The notes beneath the pieces were generated by a model. The model saw only the letters and a program-made list of their open reading frames with translations, ran no database searches and was not told where the DNA came from. From assembly GCA_963691655.1 (NCBI GenBank), contig OY829329.1:22681883-22745882 (forward strand): 64,000 nucleotides of DNA, given 5' to 3'. Numbering within the stretch: the stretch's first letter is position 1; every line of letters starts with the position of its first letter. Both the position numbers and the translations under genes were made by a program. This DNA is from Toxonevra muliebris (lineage: Eukaryota; Arthropoda; Insecta; Diptera; Pallopteridae). Shown here in pieces: positions 10,985-21,565 of the stretch.

Positions 10985-12230
10985 CAATAGTGCGGGGGCC
11001 ATCGTCTCTCTGTGAATCCACATAAAGGTACCTTACCGCTCTTTACTCGTAAGTGAAGTACCTTGGGATAACTCTAGATTCTAAACTTTCGTGGAAAACT
11101 TATGTTGACCAGAAATTATCTTGTGCACTTGAAGTTTTCTGGCAGTGGCGCAGAACATTTGGTAACACCTGGGGTCTAAAGACGGCAGTTGTGCACTGCT
11201 TTTAAGCACAGCCCTAATTAGAGACCTATTGTCACATACATCTCTGTGGTATGGTGACTTTTGTTAAGTCCATAGTCTCTATGCTATACAGTCTGTTGTA
11301 TAGTGTGTATCTTGGTGTCACTGGTGCTACTATATAAGTATAACTCCATGTGATGCTCTTAATGGTTTACTTGGTTTACTTCCCCTTGATCTATATGTTC
11401 AAAGGAAAGCAATGAAGACGATGTACCGCGGTGTGTCGATTTAAATCAAACGGAGTCTGGCAAGCTGAAAATCATACCAGGCACAGGCAGATTCAACGCC
11501 ACCTATTAGAGCCATGCCCATTGTTTCTAATGCCAGTTTCTAATGACAGCTTTGTGTTCCACATCAAATTCAGCCATTGGAGGAATCCAGAGTTCATCCT
11601 CCGACATTTTACACGTATTTGCTAAACAAACAGCTCCCAAACATGAATTGGAAACGCTTCAAGTTGGTACCTGGACGGCAAAATAGGTGCCCCTTCGCTA
11701 CAGGGGAAATAACAACGATCTTTCAAGCAGAGGTCCGTGCTATTTTGAATATATATAGCTTATTGGATAATCGAAAATTATTGGCGAGGAAAACGAATAG
11801 GAGTCTGTCTGCAGTAACAGTCAGGCACTAAAAAATTCATTGACTTCAGGACACTTCGGTGTGCCTGATTACGAAAGAGCTGGTGAATAGACCAATCGTG
11901 TCAATTCCTGCAAAACTACGAAGTGTTTTGTGAATGAACCAAACAGGAGAATGTCTGAAGAGAAAGGTTCTGCGGATCTTGGTGGATTAAATCACAAAGC
12001 ATAATATGGGTGTTATTGACAGTTCGGCTTATGGGTCCAGCCTGGGGAGGAAAGTGACACTAAATATTTGTTATTGTCCAACCTTTCGCAAGAACAAGTA
12101 GACGCCTGCTTGGTAGCGATGTCTTGAGTATGAGTTCCATTCACCCTTTCCCCTCACCTGAACTTCCTAGGCTCCTTAAGGAAAGTAAGAAGTTCGTAGG
12201 AGGAAAACTCTTCTCTAAGTTGCTCTAAGT
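10985..12230 (+). pseudogene. Decayed I/LOA-like non-LTR retrotransposon 3' portion
   Basis: Recognisable segments in order on the plus strand: CGGHRLSVNPHKGTLPLFTR near 11010 and, one frame away, KYLGITLDSKLSWKTYVDQ near 11058 (RT C-terminal region, compare LSVNASKTELVLFTRK in the copy at 56927). These are followed by a WGLKTAVVHC segment near 11170. An RNase H piece with IFQAEVRAILNIYSLL lies near 11720, and a C-terminal CQPFARTSRRLLGSD segment near 12080. Frameshifts and stops abound. The 5' boundary is unclear. It ends where the TTTGGTCTGAAT-type array begins. Confidence 0.72.
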
Positions 12231-13455
12231 TTGCTCTGACATTTGAGCTGAATTTGGTAAAAGTTTTGGTTTGATTTGTGCTTGAAGCTTGGGTCTAAGT
12301 TTGGTCTGGTGTGATTTGGATTTCAGTTTGATTTTGGTCTGAATTTAGTCTAAATTTCAGTCTACTTTCTGTTTTGAGCTTATTATGATTTTTAGTCTGA
12401 TTTGATCTGAAGTTTGGTTTAATGTTTTCTTTGAATTTGGTCTCAGTTTTGGTCTCAGTTTTGGTTTCAGTTTGGTTTTAGTTTTGGTTTCAGTTTTGGT
12501 CCTAATGAGCTTTGAGTTTTAATCTCACTTTAGTTTAACTTTAGATCTGATTTTTAATCTGAATATCAGCCTGAGGTTTGATCAGATTTTTGCTCAGACT
12601 TTAAGCCTGTATTCGGTTCGAATTTTGATCTGATTTTGGTTCGAAATCCGGTCTGGTTTTAATTCAGGATTTGATTTGAGTTTGGCCTGAATATTAGTTC
12701 GAGTTTTGGTTAAATTTTTGATCTGAGTTTGGAACTGGTTTTTATTTGGAATTTTAGTCTAAATTTGGTCTGACCTTCTATTTGAGTTTTGGTCTGAATT
12801 TCGGTTCGAAATTTGGCCTGCGTTTTGGTCTGAATTTTGCCAGAATCCTGGTCTGGTTTTTGGTCTCAATTTCGAACCGGTTTTTGTTCTGAGTTTGGGT
12901 CTTAATTTCGTTTAAATCTTGGTTTGATTGTGGATCTGCATTGCGTTTTTTTTCTACGTATCGTTCTGAAGTTGGTCAGAATTTTGGTTCAATTTTTGTT
13001 TTGATTAGACCCGAATCGCGGTCCAATTTTTGGTCTGAATTTGGTTTGAATTTGGTGTGAGTTTTGGTTTTAATTATACTCAAAATTTAATCATGTTTTT
13101 CATTCATGATTTTTGGCTTGAGTTTGGTCTGTTCTTGAGTCTAATTTTTGGCTTGAATTTGGTCAGCTCTTGGGTCTGATTTTTTATTTTTGGTATGATT
13201 TGTGGTTTGAATTTAGTCTGATCTTTTCTGAGTTTTGGTTCAAATTTTACTATGTGTTTGGGTCACAGGATAATCAGAATTTCAGCCTTATCTTCAGGTC
13301 TGATTTAATCTGAATTTCGGCCTGATTTTTCTCTAAATTTGTCCTAATTTTTCGTCTATAGTTTTGGGCGGATTTGGAGCCCGAATTTTTATTTGTTTTA
13401 GGTCTCAACTTTGTCTGATTTTTTGCTTCAATTTAGTATAGATTTCAGTCTGAAT
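12231..13455. repeat. Degenerate TTTGGTCTGAATT-type tandem array, left block
   Basis: The block is a run of short units such as TTTGGTCTGAATTT, TTCGGTCTGA and TTTTGGTCTGAGTTT with variable spacing of roughly 12-24 bp. Thymine and guanine are strongly enriched on the plus strand. Order is loose, so it resembles an old, poorly homogenised minisatellite. It continues after the non-LTR insertion at 13463-14276. Confidence 0.8.
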
Positions 13456-13462
13456 ATTGGTC

Positions 13463-14276
13463 CCTCTGGGTATTTGGCCCAGTGTCTTTCAAGCCGAAAT
13501 ATACGTAATTGAGACCTGCGCTCATATAAACCTGTATAAAGGTCTTAAAGGTGCAAATATTGTAATTTTTTTAGACAGCCAGGCGGCTTTCTTAGCACTC
13601 TCTTCATGGAATTTTTCCTCTAAACTGGTGAAAGAGTGTTTTGAGAGTCTCCAGCGCCTGTTTACCCGTAATAAAGTGTTGGGTGCCCGGCCACTGCGAC
13701 TTTGTTGGTAATGAGGCCGCCGATGAACTGGCTAGACATGGTTCATCTACCAAGTACATTGGCCCCGATCCGTTCTGCGGAGTCGGCTGGACCTCTACGA
13801 AATCTATCGTTGAGGAGTGGTCTAAGGCAAAATGGCTAGAATATTGGAACTCTATCCCAGGTTAAAGACAGACAAAAGCGCTTATCGTTCCGCTTGCCCA
13901 AAATAAGCCCATCTCTTATCCCAAATCTGACCTTAGGCTACTGGTGGGCTACATGTCTGGACACTATGGGCTCAGATATCACCTAAACAAAATAGGTCTG
14001 TCTAATGAGACAGAGTTTCGTCTATGTCTGGAAGATGACGAGTCGACACCTCACATTCTGTGTGAATGTCCGGCCTTGGCTCGGCTCAGAGGAAGAATTT
14101 TTGTTGTTCCTTTTCTGACGGCTAATCAAATAAAATCTTCTTCTACGAAAGATGTCTTGACTTTTATTAGGTCAGCTGAACGTCTTTTGTCATAAAATGG
14201 GGAATGGCACAAAAGATCTTTTAGGTCGCAGTGCCTGCCTGGTTGGGCTCCCCTAAATAATAAATAATAATAATAA
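13463..14276 (+). mobile_element. 5'-truncated I/LOA-like non-LTR insertion with (TAA)n tail
   Basis: The fragment starts inside RNase H: WPSVFQAEIYVIETCAHINL carries the catalytic E, then VIFLDSQAAFLALSSW the DSQ aspartate. A frameshift leads to PGHCDFVGNEAADELARHGS near 13690, then GYMSGHYGLRYHLNKIGLSN and the knuckle FRLCLEDDESTPHILCECPA near 14010-14080. The 3' end is CCCTAAATAATAAATAATAA, a TAA-type tail. ATTGGTC flanks both sides (13456-13462 and 14277-14283) and is the likely target duplication, although this word is common in the surrounding array. A related copy is at 33540-36616. Confidence 0.85.
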
Positions 14277-14870
14277 ATTGGTCTGAATTTGCATTAAATT
14301 TGATATTATTTTTAATGAATGAATTTTTTTTCTTCGAATTTTGGTTTGATTTGATTTTTTATTGATATTTTGTCGAACCATCTGTAATTTTTTGTCTGAA
14401 TTTAGATTAACCTTCGGTCTAGTTTTTAGTTTAAATATCGGTCTCAAGTTTCGCATGATTTAACTTCGTATTTGTATTTGAATTTTGGTTTGATTTTTAG
14501 TCTGATTTGATACGAATTTTGGTCTCAAATGAGATCTGAGTTGATCCAAATTTTGTCTGAGATTTTGTTTGATTTTTTGTTTAAGTTTTAAATTAATTTG
14601 GTCTGAATTTTCCTCTAATTTTTGGTTTGAATGCAACCAGACTTTCGGTCTGAGTTTCGGACTAATTTTTTATCTTAATTTTGTTCAAATTTTCGCTAAT
14701 TTTTTTGGCTAAATTTGGTTTGATTTCCAGCCTGAATATCGGTCTGAATTTTGGTCAGTTTTTTTTTGTTTAAGTTTGGGTCTGAATTAAGTCTCAATTT
14801 TGGTTTGATTAGTCTGAATAGCAATCTGAGTTTAATGCTTAATTTCGATTTCCTCTTTGGTCGTTACTTA
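14277..14870. repeat. TTTGGTCTGAATT-type array, right block
   Basis: This is the continuation of the array at 12231-13455 after the retrotransposon insertion, with the same words (TTTGGTCTGAATT, TTCGGTCTGAGTTTCGG) in the same orientation. It fades out near 14870. Confidence 0.8.
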
Positions 14871-15098
14871 AATCATTTTAAAGAAATAAATATTTATCCT
14901 TCTGTTTAATAACAATTCTGAGATACAAAAGGCATTAATTTTTACTATTGCAACGATATAATTTTATGCATAATTTGCAACGAGTGAGATAATGTAAAAT
15001 ATTACAACAGCCACCAACACCAACATAGCATTAATAACAGCATTACCCAACATCAACCATTACCACCAGCGACAACATCATCATCGTTGTTGTCCTCA

Positions 15099-15133
<35 letters not shown>

Positions 15134-16786
15134 ATCATCATCATCATTGTCATATCATTGAATCGTCATAAACAATCAAAATCCATTTAAAATTGTATAT
15201 TATTGTCGTGGCAATTTGCATATACTCGTATGTAAAACGACGCCCACAATTCACACAGTTTATGTATGTATATAAATGCTGTAAAAATAACAGCAGCAAC
15301 AACACATGCTACCAGCAAGAACAGCAACAGCAATACAGCTATCAACGCCACATCAACAATAATATTGTTGTTGTTGTTGTTGTTGATGATGGTAGTATAC
15401 AGCAGCAGCTGGCACAGCCATCGTTGCATTAATATTTGCAAGCAAACCCCACGTATGGCGCTCTGAGGATGTAATGCAATCCAAGTTCAATCAGTATGAG
15501 GAAAATATACATACATATATGTATATATTTATTTGCATGTCTGTATTGGTCTGGTCTGATATGATAATTGGTATGAGGTAATAATCCAGTAGTAGGTTGT
15601 TGTATATGTTCGTTGACAATCGTTTATATTGCAATCAGTGTCATTGGCGTCGCCATTACAATTGCTGCTGCTGCTGCTGTTGCTGCTACTGATGCTGATG
15701 TTGTTGTTGTTATTGCTGCTGTCGCTCGTGTAATTATTACACACTTTTCGCACAATTCACACCAGCAGGACTGGTTAGTTGCCGTGGCTGCTGTTGAATT
15801 GAATGGGGGGCGCGGCGCTACTCGTCCTGCAACAACATAAAGCATAATTTTATACCTTTTGCAACTGACAGTGGAATGACGATGAGTCGCAATCGTCGTC
15901 GTCGTCGTTGTCGTCGTCGCAATCGTCATCATCATCATCATCAATGGGATCATATTAAATAACAATGAACTGCAATTTTGCTGAATGGTCATGCCTTCAA
16001 CGTAATTCTTTTTGTAATGCATTCATACCGGCAAACAGACGGTCAGGCGGACAGACAAACACAGAGAGATAGATAAATGAACGAATTAACCAATTGGCTG
16101 TGGAGGAGCGACATCGAGACAGACATACACTGAAATGAAGTTGAATATCTGACACGTTGAGTTGAGATCTTAGTAGCGAGCGTAGGTTTGGCTGATGTTG
16201 TACTGGTCCTTCGAAATACACACACGCACACACACACACACACACATATACAAACAATCGTATATTATTTTATTTGTGTTGCGCAAATGCCAATTGTCAT
16301 TGTCCTTGTAAATGTTATAATTTTCGATTAAAAATTCTGTTTATTGCTGGCAATTTTAATCTCTGTGTCTCTGTGTGTGTGTGTGTGTGAGAAAATCCTC
16401 TTAAGTGGAAATGCAAATGCAAATGAAAATGGAAAACAGAGTTTCGTTTTTGAAAGATGAAGTGATATTAATTAAATGTAAATCATAAGAAATGTGATAG
16501 TACATGTTTATGAGCGTATTTACATAAGCAAATTATACAATCTATTTGAGTCTGTTGGTACTTCATTTGAATTGGTTAAATGTGCTTAGGTCGCGCAGGT
16601 CAGTGTGTATGATAACGAGTAAAATTATAGTAAACTCATGCTCTGGGTGCTTGTAGCTGAAACATGAGCTGAAAGTTTCTAAATGAAAACTTTCCTCAAC
16701 TTAAACTTTCAACACTATCGAATGAACCAAGCGCAGCAGGAAATTTATTCCGAGAAACGATCATTTTACATTTCAACATCATGTAG
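14871..16786. other. Microsatellite-rich spacer
   Basis: No gene supported. Simple repeats: GTC/ATC runs at 15085-15150 and 15893-15942, (GTT)n at 15365-15386, GCT/GTT runs at 15663-15721, (CA)n at 16218-16247, and (GT)n at 16372-16389. Open frames of 60-130 codons here are homopolymeric amino-acid readings of these repeats on both strands. Confidence 0.7.
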
Positions 16787-16794
16787 CGCTAGAC

Positions 16795-17021
16795 CAGAGG
16801 TGCCCACGACCTATGCACTTGGTACACACTTGTTTTTGTAAAAGCACTTAGGTATAGGCTGAGCATTCCCATTTCTCTTCTTGACCTATACCAAAGTGGA
16901 AAGCAACAACATTTTCGTATGCTTTGTTGGTCTTCAACGTAGATGATTTTGTTGTTGTCTAACGTATGAGTTTATAATAAAAAAGTTAATAGGTATTGGT
17001 GAAAGTTTTTGGGAACCCCTG
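16795..17021. mobile_element. Small hAT-like non-autonomous element
   Basis: The left end reads CAGAGGTGCCCACGACC and the right end, reverse-complemented, CAGGGGTTCCCAAAAAC. This fits the CAGRG-type hAT terminus. Flanking 8-mers CGCTAGAC (16787-16794) and CTCTAGAT (17022-17029) are an imperfect target duplication. At 227 bp it has no coding capacity. Its right end plus flank is tandemly duplicated just downstream. Confidence 0.6.
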
Positions 17022-17164
17022 CTCTAGATTAAGGTTTTGAGTTATCCGTAGTCAGAAACGTATGAGTTTATAATAATAAAGTTTATATGTATTGGTGCTT
17101 GCACTTCCATAAGAATGTTCTGTGCACCCCTGCTCTAGACAAAGGTTGTAAGCTGTCCGTAGTC
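16962..17164. repeat. Tandem duplication of a hAT right end and flank
   Basis: Unit 1 (16962-17054) and unit 2 (17058-17164) both begin ACGTATGAGTTTATAATAA, pass through a CCCCTGCTCTAGA segment that contains the hAT terminus, and end TCCGTAGTC. They differ by point changes and a small insertion in unit 2. Confidence 0.8.
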
Positions 17165-17566
17165 GCGTGCGAGGTCGGGAAGCTGCTAGGCGTAGCATAC
17201 AAAAATGAAACGTACAAAGTCAGTGAACATAACAACTATAGCACACGCTCAATGTGGCTTCGTCAGCCACATTCGTTACAGAGATGAGAACAAGCCTAGC
17301 AATTTATTAAGCGGAAAAACAAAAAAATTTATTTAATTCCCTAAAAACAGACAAAGCTCACCTAGCACCTCATTTTGGATCCTTATCTTTGAATTAACTA
17401 GTTCAGGAACTACTCAAAACCAATTCGTAACTCTTACGAGCTGTCTCAAAGAAATCGTTACTATCTCGTAATAAAATTTTTGGAGAAAAGATACGAATTC
17501 TTGTCGGATTGTTATCAAGTACTGATGCGTCCTCAGGAAGAGACTATTTTTGTAAGTTTTTTTGCA

Positions 17567-17720
17567 AGGCCGTTCTCACACTAACGGCAACGTAACTACG
17601 ATCCAACACAATGCCATTTACAATAAAAATCGTTGCGATTATTTAAAAACGATTAGCATTGCAAATTGCCGCTTTTGTGTTAGATTGCAGCTGCGTTTCT
17701 TCTAGTGGGGGGAACGGCCT
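17567..17720. repeat. Small foldback element, 154 bp
   Basis: The outer ends are AGGCCGTTC and its exact complement. The imperfect inverted arms extend inward at least 40 bp (left ATCCAACACAATGCC, right complement ATCTAACACAAAAGC) and again at CGTTGCGATTATTTAAAAACG in the centre. No clear target duplication was seen, so the superfamily is unassigned. Confidence 0.65.
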
Positions 17721-18442
17721 AACTTTCTCATTGTTTCGGATCTTTGTGCAAAAAATCGAAAAACCATCGTAACGACGCATTACCGAAATAGAAAAGTTTC
17801 TATTTCTTTACGTCATGAATCACATAATTGGATGGATTTTGTTTCCATAATTGTATAAAATTTATAATTGCTTTGAAGTTTTCAACAAAAAAATTGATAG
17901 ATTTCATATTTGTTGGTTGTAGGTGCATATAAATAATCAAATTTTTATATGTCAAAACAATCGCCTATTTCGCCTTGTTCACGGTCGTCGTCCAAATTGT
18001 TTTCTTACTCCAAGCTGTCATTCACTCTCTGATCAATTCAAATTAGTTGCTATTCTTTTCATTGTTTTCAGCAGTGATAAATTTTGAGTGAACATTTTTT
18101 TTATCCAATTCATAATTTAAATTAACTGTGAGCATTGCATAATAACTATTAATATAATTTCCGTCTTGTATTTTATTTATTATAAACGCGTAAAGTTGCA
18201 AAATCGAATAACTACATATAAATAAATACTCAAAAAGAAGTTATGAATAAAGAGAGAGAGACAAAATCATGACTCCATTTTGCTGCGAAATGGAGTTAAT
18301 TTGCTTTGACGAGCGCTCATGTGAGTACAAAATAAATATATGTTAAGAGTAAGTAAATACAAAAGAGAGAGCACACAGTTAGATAGAAACAACAACATTT
18401 CAGTAGTGCAAACGAGAGCACTTCGGTTTGTTGGGCGCTTAT
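17721..18442. other. AT-rich spacer, no gene seen
   Basis: Ordinary AT-rich sequence with no recognisable element apart from the target duplication of the downstream hAT copy (GCGCTTAT at 18435-18442). Confidence 0.5.
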
Positions 18443-19396
18443 CAGAGATGCCAACTTATTTTAACTTCCACCCCCATAGCTCCATAGAAATTCCCCGATT
18501 CCCAACCGAATTCCCCGCACCGGTAAAATTTCATATAAGACCCTCTACGTAGGCTTAAAATTACTCTCGCTGAGTGCTACTTTAAGGGGGCCCTACACTT
18601 TCTCGGCCCAAAATTTTAAATTTGAATAAATTTTTATAGGATTGGTAGATTAATTAAAAATGTATTTTCTGACTCCAAGTACAAAACTTCAAGTACAAGA
18701 AAAAATTGTTTATTAATTAAAAAAAAAATCGAAGACAAGGTTTTTTTTGCAGCTTCATGAAAGACGTTTTGAAAATCGTCATTAATTGCTGTGCATGATT
18801 GCGGCTCACTGGAACGTTTAAAAAAGAAATACCATTAAAAAAATTATAACTGTACTCCCAGGACATACCAAACCAACAATTCACAAAATGGAGGAAATTG
18901 GTTTTCTCAAAAATTAGACTTGGTCTATATCTACGAAAGTACTCCAAATTTCTCTCTGTAATTTTTACAAAATACTTTTGAAATATAAACTTTCAAATAG
19001 CACACTTTTTTAAGTCTCTGAACGAAAATGTGCAGTCTTGGTTTTATGGATTCCAGTTACCAAATCTCCTTATATGAAAAGTCCAGTCCTAATTTCCTTG
19101 CTGTTGAAGTATTTGTTGAGAAAATTAGAATTTTATTTTGAATTCAAATATTCATTTTTTTACATTTACCAAAAAATGTAGAAAACAAACTCAAACAGTG
19201 TTGCATAAAGCAATGTTTTTATAGTGTTGGTTGCTAATTTGCCAGAATTGTATTTAGGAGTATAAAATTTGACAGAAAATATTCTGTAGATTTTTCAAGG
19301 TTTAAAATTCGCCGCAAAAACACCTCATTTCTCGATTCCCCGCACTAAGTGAAATTCTCCACAAATCGAGGAATTCCCCGGAAGGTGGCATCACTG
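18443..19396 (+). mobile_element. Non-autonomous hAT element, GGGGAATTT family, copy A
   Basis: The left terminus CAGAGATGCCAACTT pairs with the right terminus, complement CAGTGATGCCACCTT. Flanking 8-mers GCGCTTAT (18435-18442) and GCACTTAT (19397-19404) form a target duplication with one mismatch, as expected of hAT elements. Subterminal regions repeat ATTCCCCG words (near 18488, 18509, 19335 and 19372). At 954 bp it has no coding frame with a transposase domain. Copy C (60122-61169) is the same family in inverse orientation, and copy B (19667-20403) is truncated. Confidence 0.88.
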
Positions 19397-19666
19397 GCAC
19401 TTATGTGTGTACAAAATAAATCTGTACTTATATATTGAGTGTAAAGGCGAATTCACAAACCGAGTGTCGCTCTCTCTTCTTGTATTTTTTATATGAAGTT
19501 TTTTTGCTCTTTCATATTGAGAACGTAAGAAAAATGCACCGCATAGTTTTGTCATGAAGGTGCCATATTCAAAATTTGTGTATATCTTGTTGTAATTAAA
19601 AGTGGCGGTATCATACTCTGGCACACTTTTTTTGCGAGAGAACGAGAGTGAAGAAAACATGGAAAG
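19397..19666. other. Short spacer between two hAT copies
   Basis: The 270 bp between copies A and B hold no recognisable gene or element. Confidence 0.5.
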
Positions 19667-20403
19667 CAGGGTTGCCAACTCTTGTCTCCCCGATAGCCCT
19701 CGAGAAATTCCCCGATTTTTTATCAAATTCCCCGCACCGGTATAATTTTATATTATAACAGCGCGATACGCACTTTTCATATAAACATTTTATAAAAATA
19801 AAAAATACCTTTACATTGGCTTAAAATTGATCTTGGCGGCTATTATTTTAAAGCGGCCCTGCACTATCTCGGTCCAAAACTTAACCATTTTTTATAGGAC
19901 TGGTAGGTTAATAGAAATGTTCTTTCTGACTTTGGAATTCTTTTGATACATGAGTTATTTCATCTCAAGGGCACCCACTCTCAAAATCGATCAGGCTCAT
20001 ACTTGCACAAAGATAAGTCCCATTGGGTAATAGTTACCACACCAAATTTGAACGATATGGGGTGTTTCGAGTTACTAGACGTTGGTTTTGATAGATAAAT
20101 AAGCCTCAGCCCACTTTTGGACATCAAAGTTCTCAAAAGAAGGTGCATGGACTTTCTTTTGGCTCAAATAAAAAATGTCAAAAACCTTGTTTTAAGAAAA
20201 AGTTTTGACTATAGGTTTGTAACACTTAAAATATATTTCAACTTCTTTATGATGGCTGACCGTAGTTTGTAAGTTTACAGATTAGTCAGCAAGGATTAAG
20301 AGTTTTGATCAAAAAGTGCTGGACCAAGGCATAGCTAAGCCTTTCTGAACGGTGGAAAGGGAAGGCGACTGTTTTGCCTGACAAACACTCGGCGTTATAA
20401 TCA
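19667..20403 (+). mobile_element. hAT GGGGAATTT family, copy B, right end missing
   Basis: It starts CAGGGTTGCCAACTC, followed by the subterminal ATTCCCCG words. It is collinear with the reverse complement of copy C through GGTGGAAAGGGAAGGCGACT near 20352 and ACACTCGGCGTTATAATCA near 20385. After about 20403 the family sequence stops and no right terminus is present. No matching 8-bp duplication was found, consistent with loss of that end by deletion. Confidence 0.8.
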
Positions 20404-21565
20404 AAAGTATGATAGATGGAAAAACCACAAAAATCAGTTCTGGGGTTGCAGAGCCTGGATCGGGGATTAAGCCTAGGACCTTGAGTTCAGTACATAATTG
20501 ATTCCTTTTCAATATACATCTAAATTGTTTCAATATTCTCTCACACAATTTATCCTTCATTCACAGCTTTCCACCGCGTTTAATATTTTTACTTATAATT
20601 CTTCCAAAACGATATGTGGCAAAAATTAACTTTTGGATATTATGTGCAGTTGTTATTTTTTGTTGCTCTTCTATGCCGTCTGTCCATCTGTATATAAAGC
20701 TATCTATAGTTGGTTTTCGCAACGCCTCATATAAAATCGTAATCACTTGTTTCAATTGCTAACTACTCCTAGTATTTCAATTTGTTTACTTTGTTTTTCT
20801 GTTGCTGTTGTCTGTTTTGCCTTCACAGCTCTCGTCACATTGTTGTGTTTGCTATGCTGCTGTTATGTCCTGTCAACTGCTTGTTGATGACGCCCTCATT
20901 GCAAAAAGAAGCAGCAAAACAGCATCATCGCTAGAACCAACCAACGACCAAATTCATTTCGCTGACAACTTTTTCAGCGTATCATCAGCAATATACAAAC
21001 ACACTCGCTCATTCAATCAGCCACTAGTATCATATAAAAAACGAGATGGATGGGGTTGGATGCTTAAATTTTTGAATTTGTATTTCGAATGTGAGCAGAG
21101 CATTTTGTAAAGGCAGACAGGATATGAGGCATGCCACCACATGCATTTATATTATCTGTTATTTAAGGATATTTTTTGAAGAAATAAAGAGAAGAAAATA
21201 TTAAGATGTGAAGTTCAGTGAAAGGCCAATCTTATGATTATTTGGCATTTTCGCTATGCACTTATTTGGACACAATGGTCAACGTTCAACGGTAGCGTTA
21301 GCGATCCCAACTCTCCAATTTGGCAGAAAGTGATAGAGCGGCAGCCAACAAAACAATTTTTTTGCATACAGAGAGGCGGGGGTGTTTTGTCATGGAGGTC
21401 GCAATGGAAAGTCTGTGGTACAAACGGATGAGTCCAAATTCAATCCAAGCGCTTCTCCGTCTCAATCCGACGCACAGTCTCCTCGTGGCTCCTTCTGGAA
21501 AGCGATCTGACACCTTTCAGTGAGTTAACTAATGTGTACGAAGCCTCGAATATGGAATTCCTGTA
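20404..21565. other. Unassigned spacer
   Basis: I see no recognisable gene. Short frames on both strands around 21298-21523 overlap each other and carry no domain I know. The region near 21560 leads directly into RTE-like endonuclease sequence. Confidence 0.5.

Noticed and set aside
10778..11023. 81-codon minus-strand frame
   Set aside because: Overlaps plus-strand retrotransposon RT sequence and has no recognisable motif.
15187..16257. Several 60-130 codon frames rich in single amino acids
   Set aside because: Microsatellite readings on both strands; none has a domain.
20445..20505. tRNA-like B box (GGATCGGGGATTAAGCCTAGG region, reverse strand)
   Set aside because: No box A partner at the right spacing.
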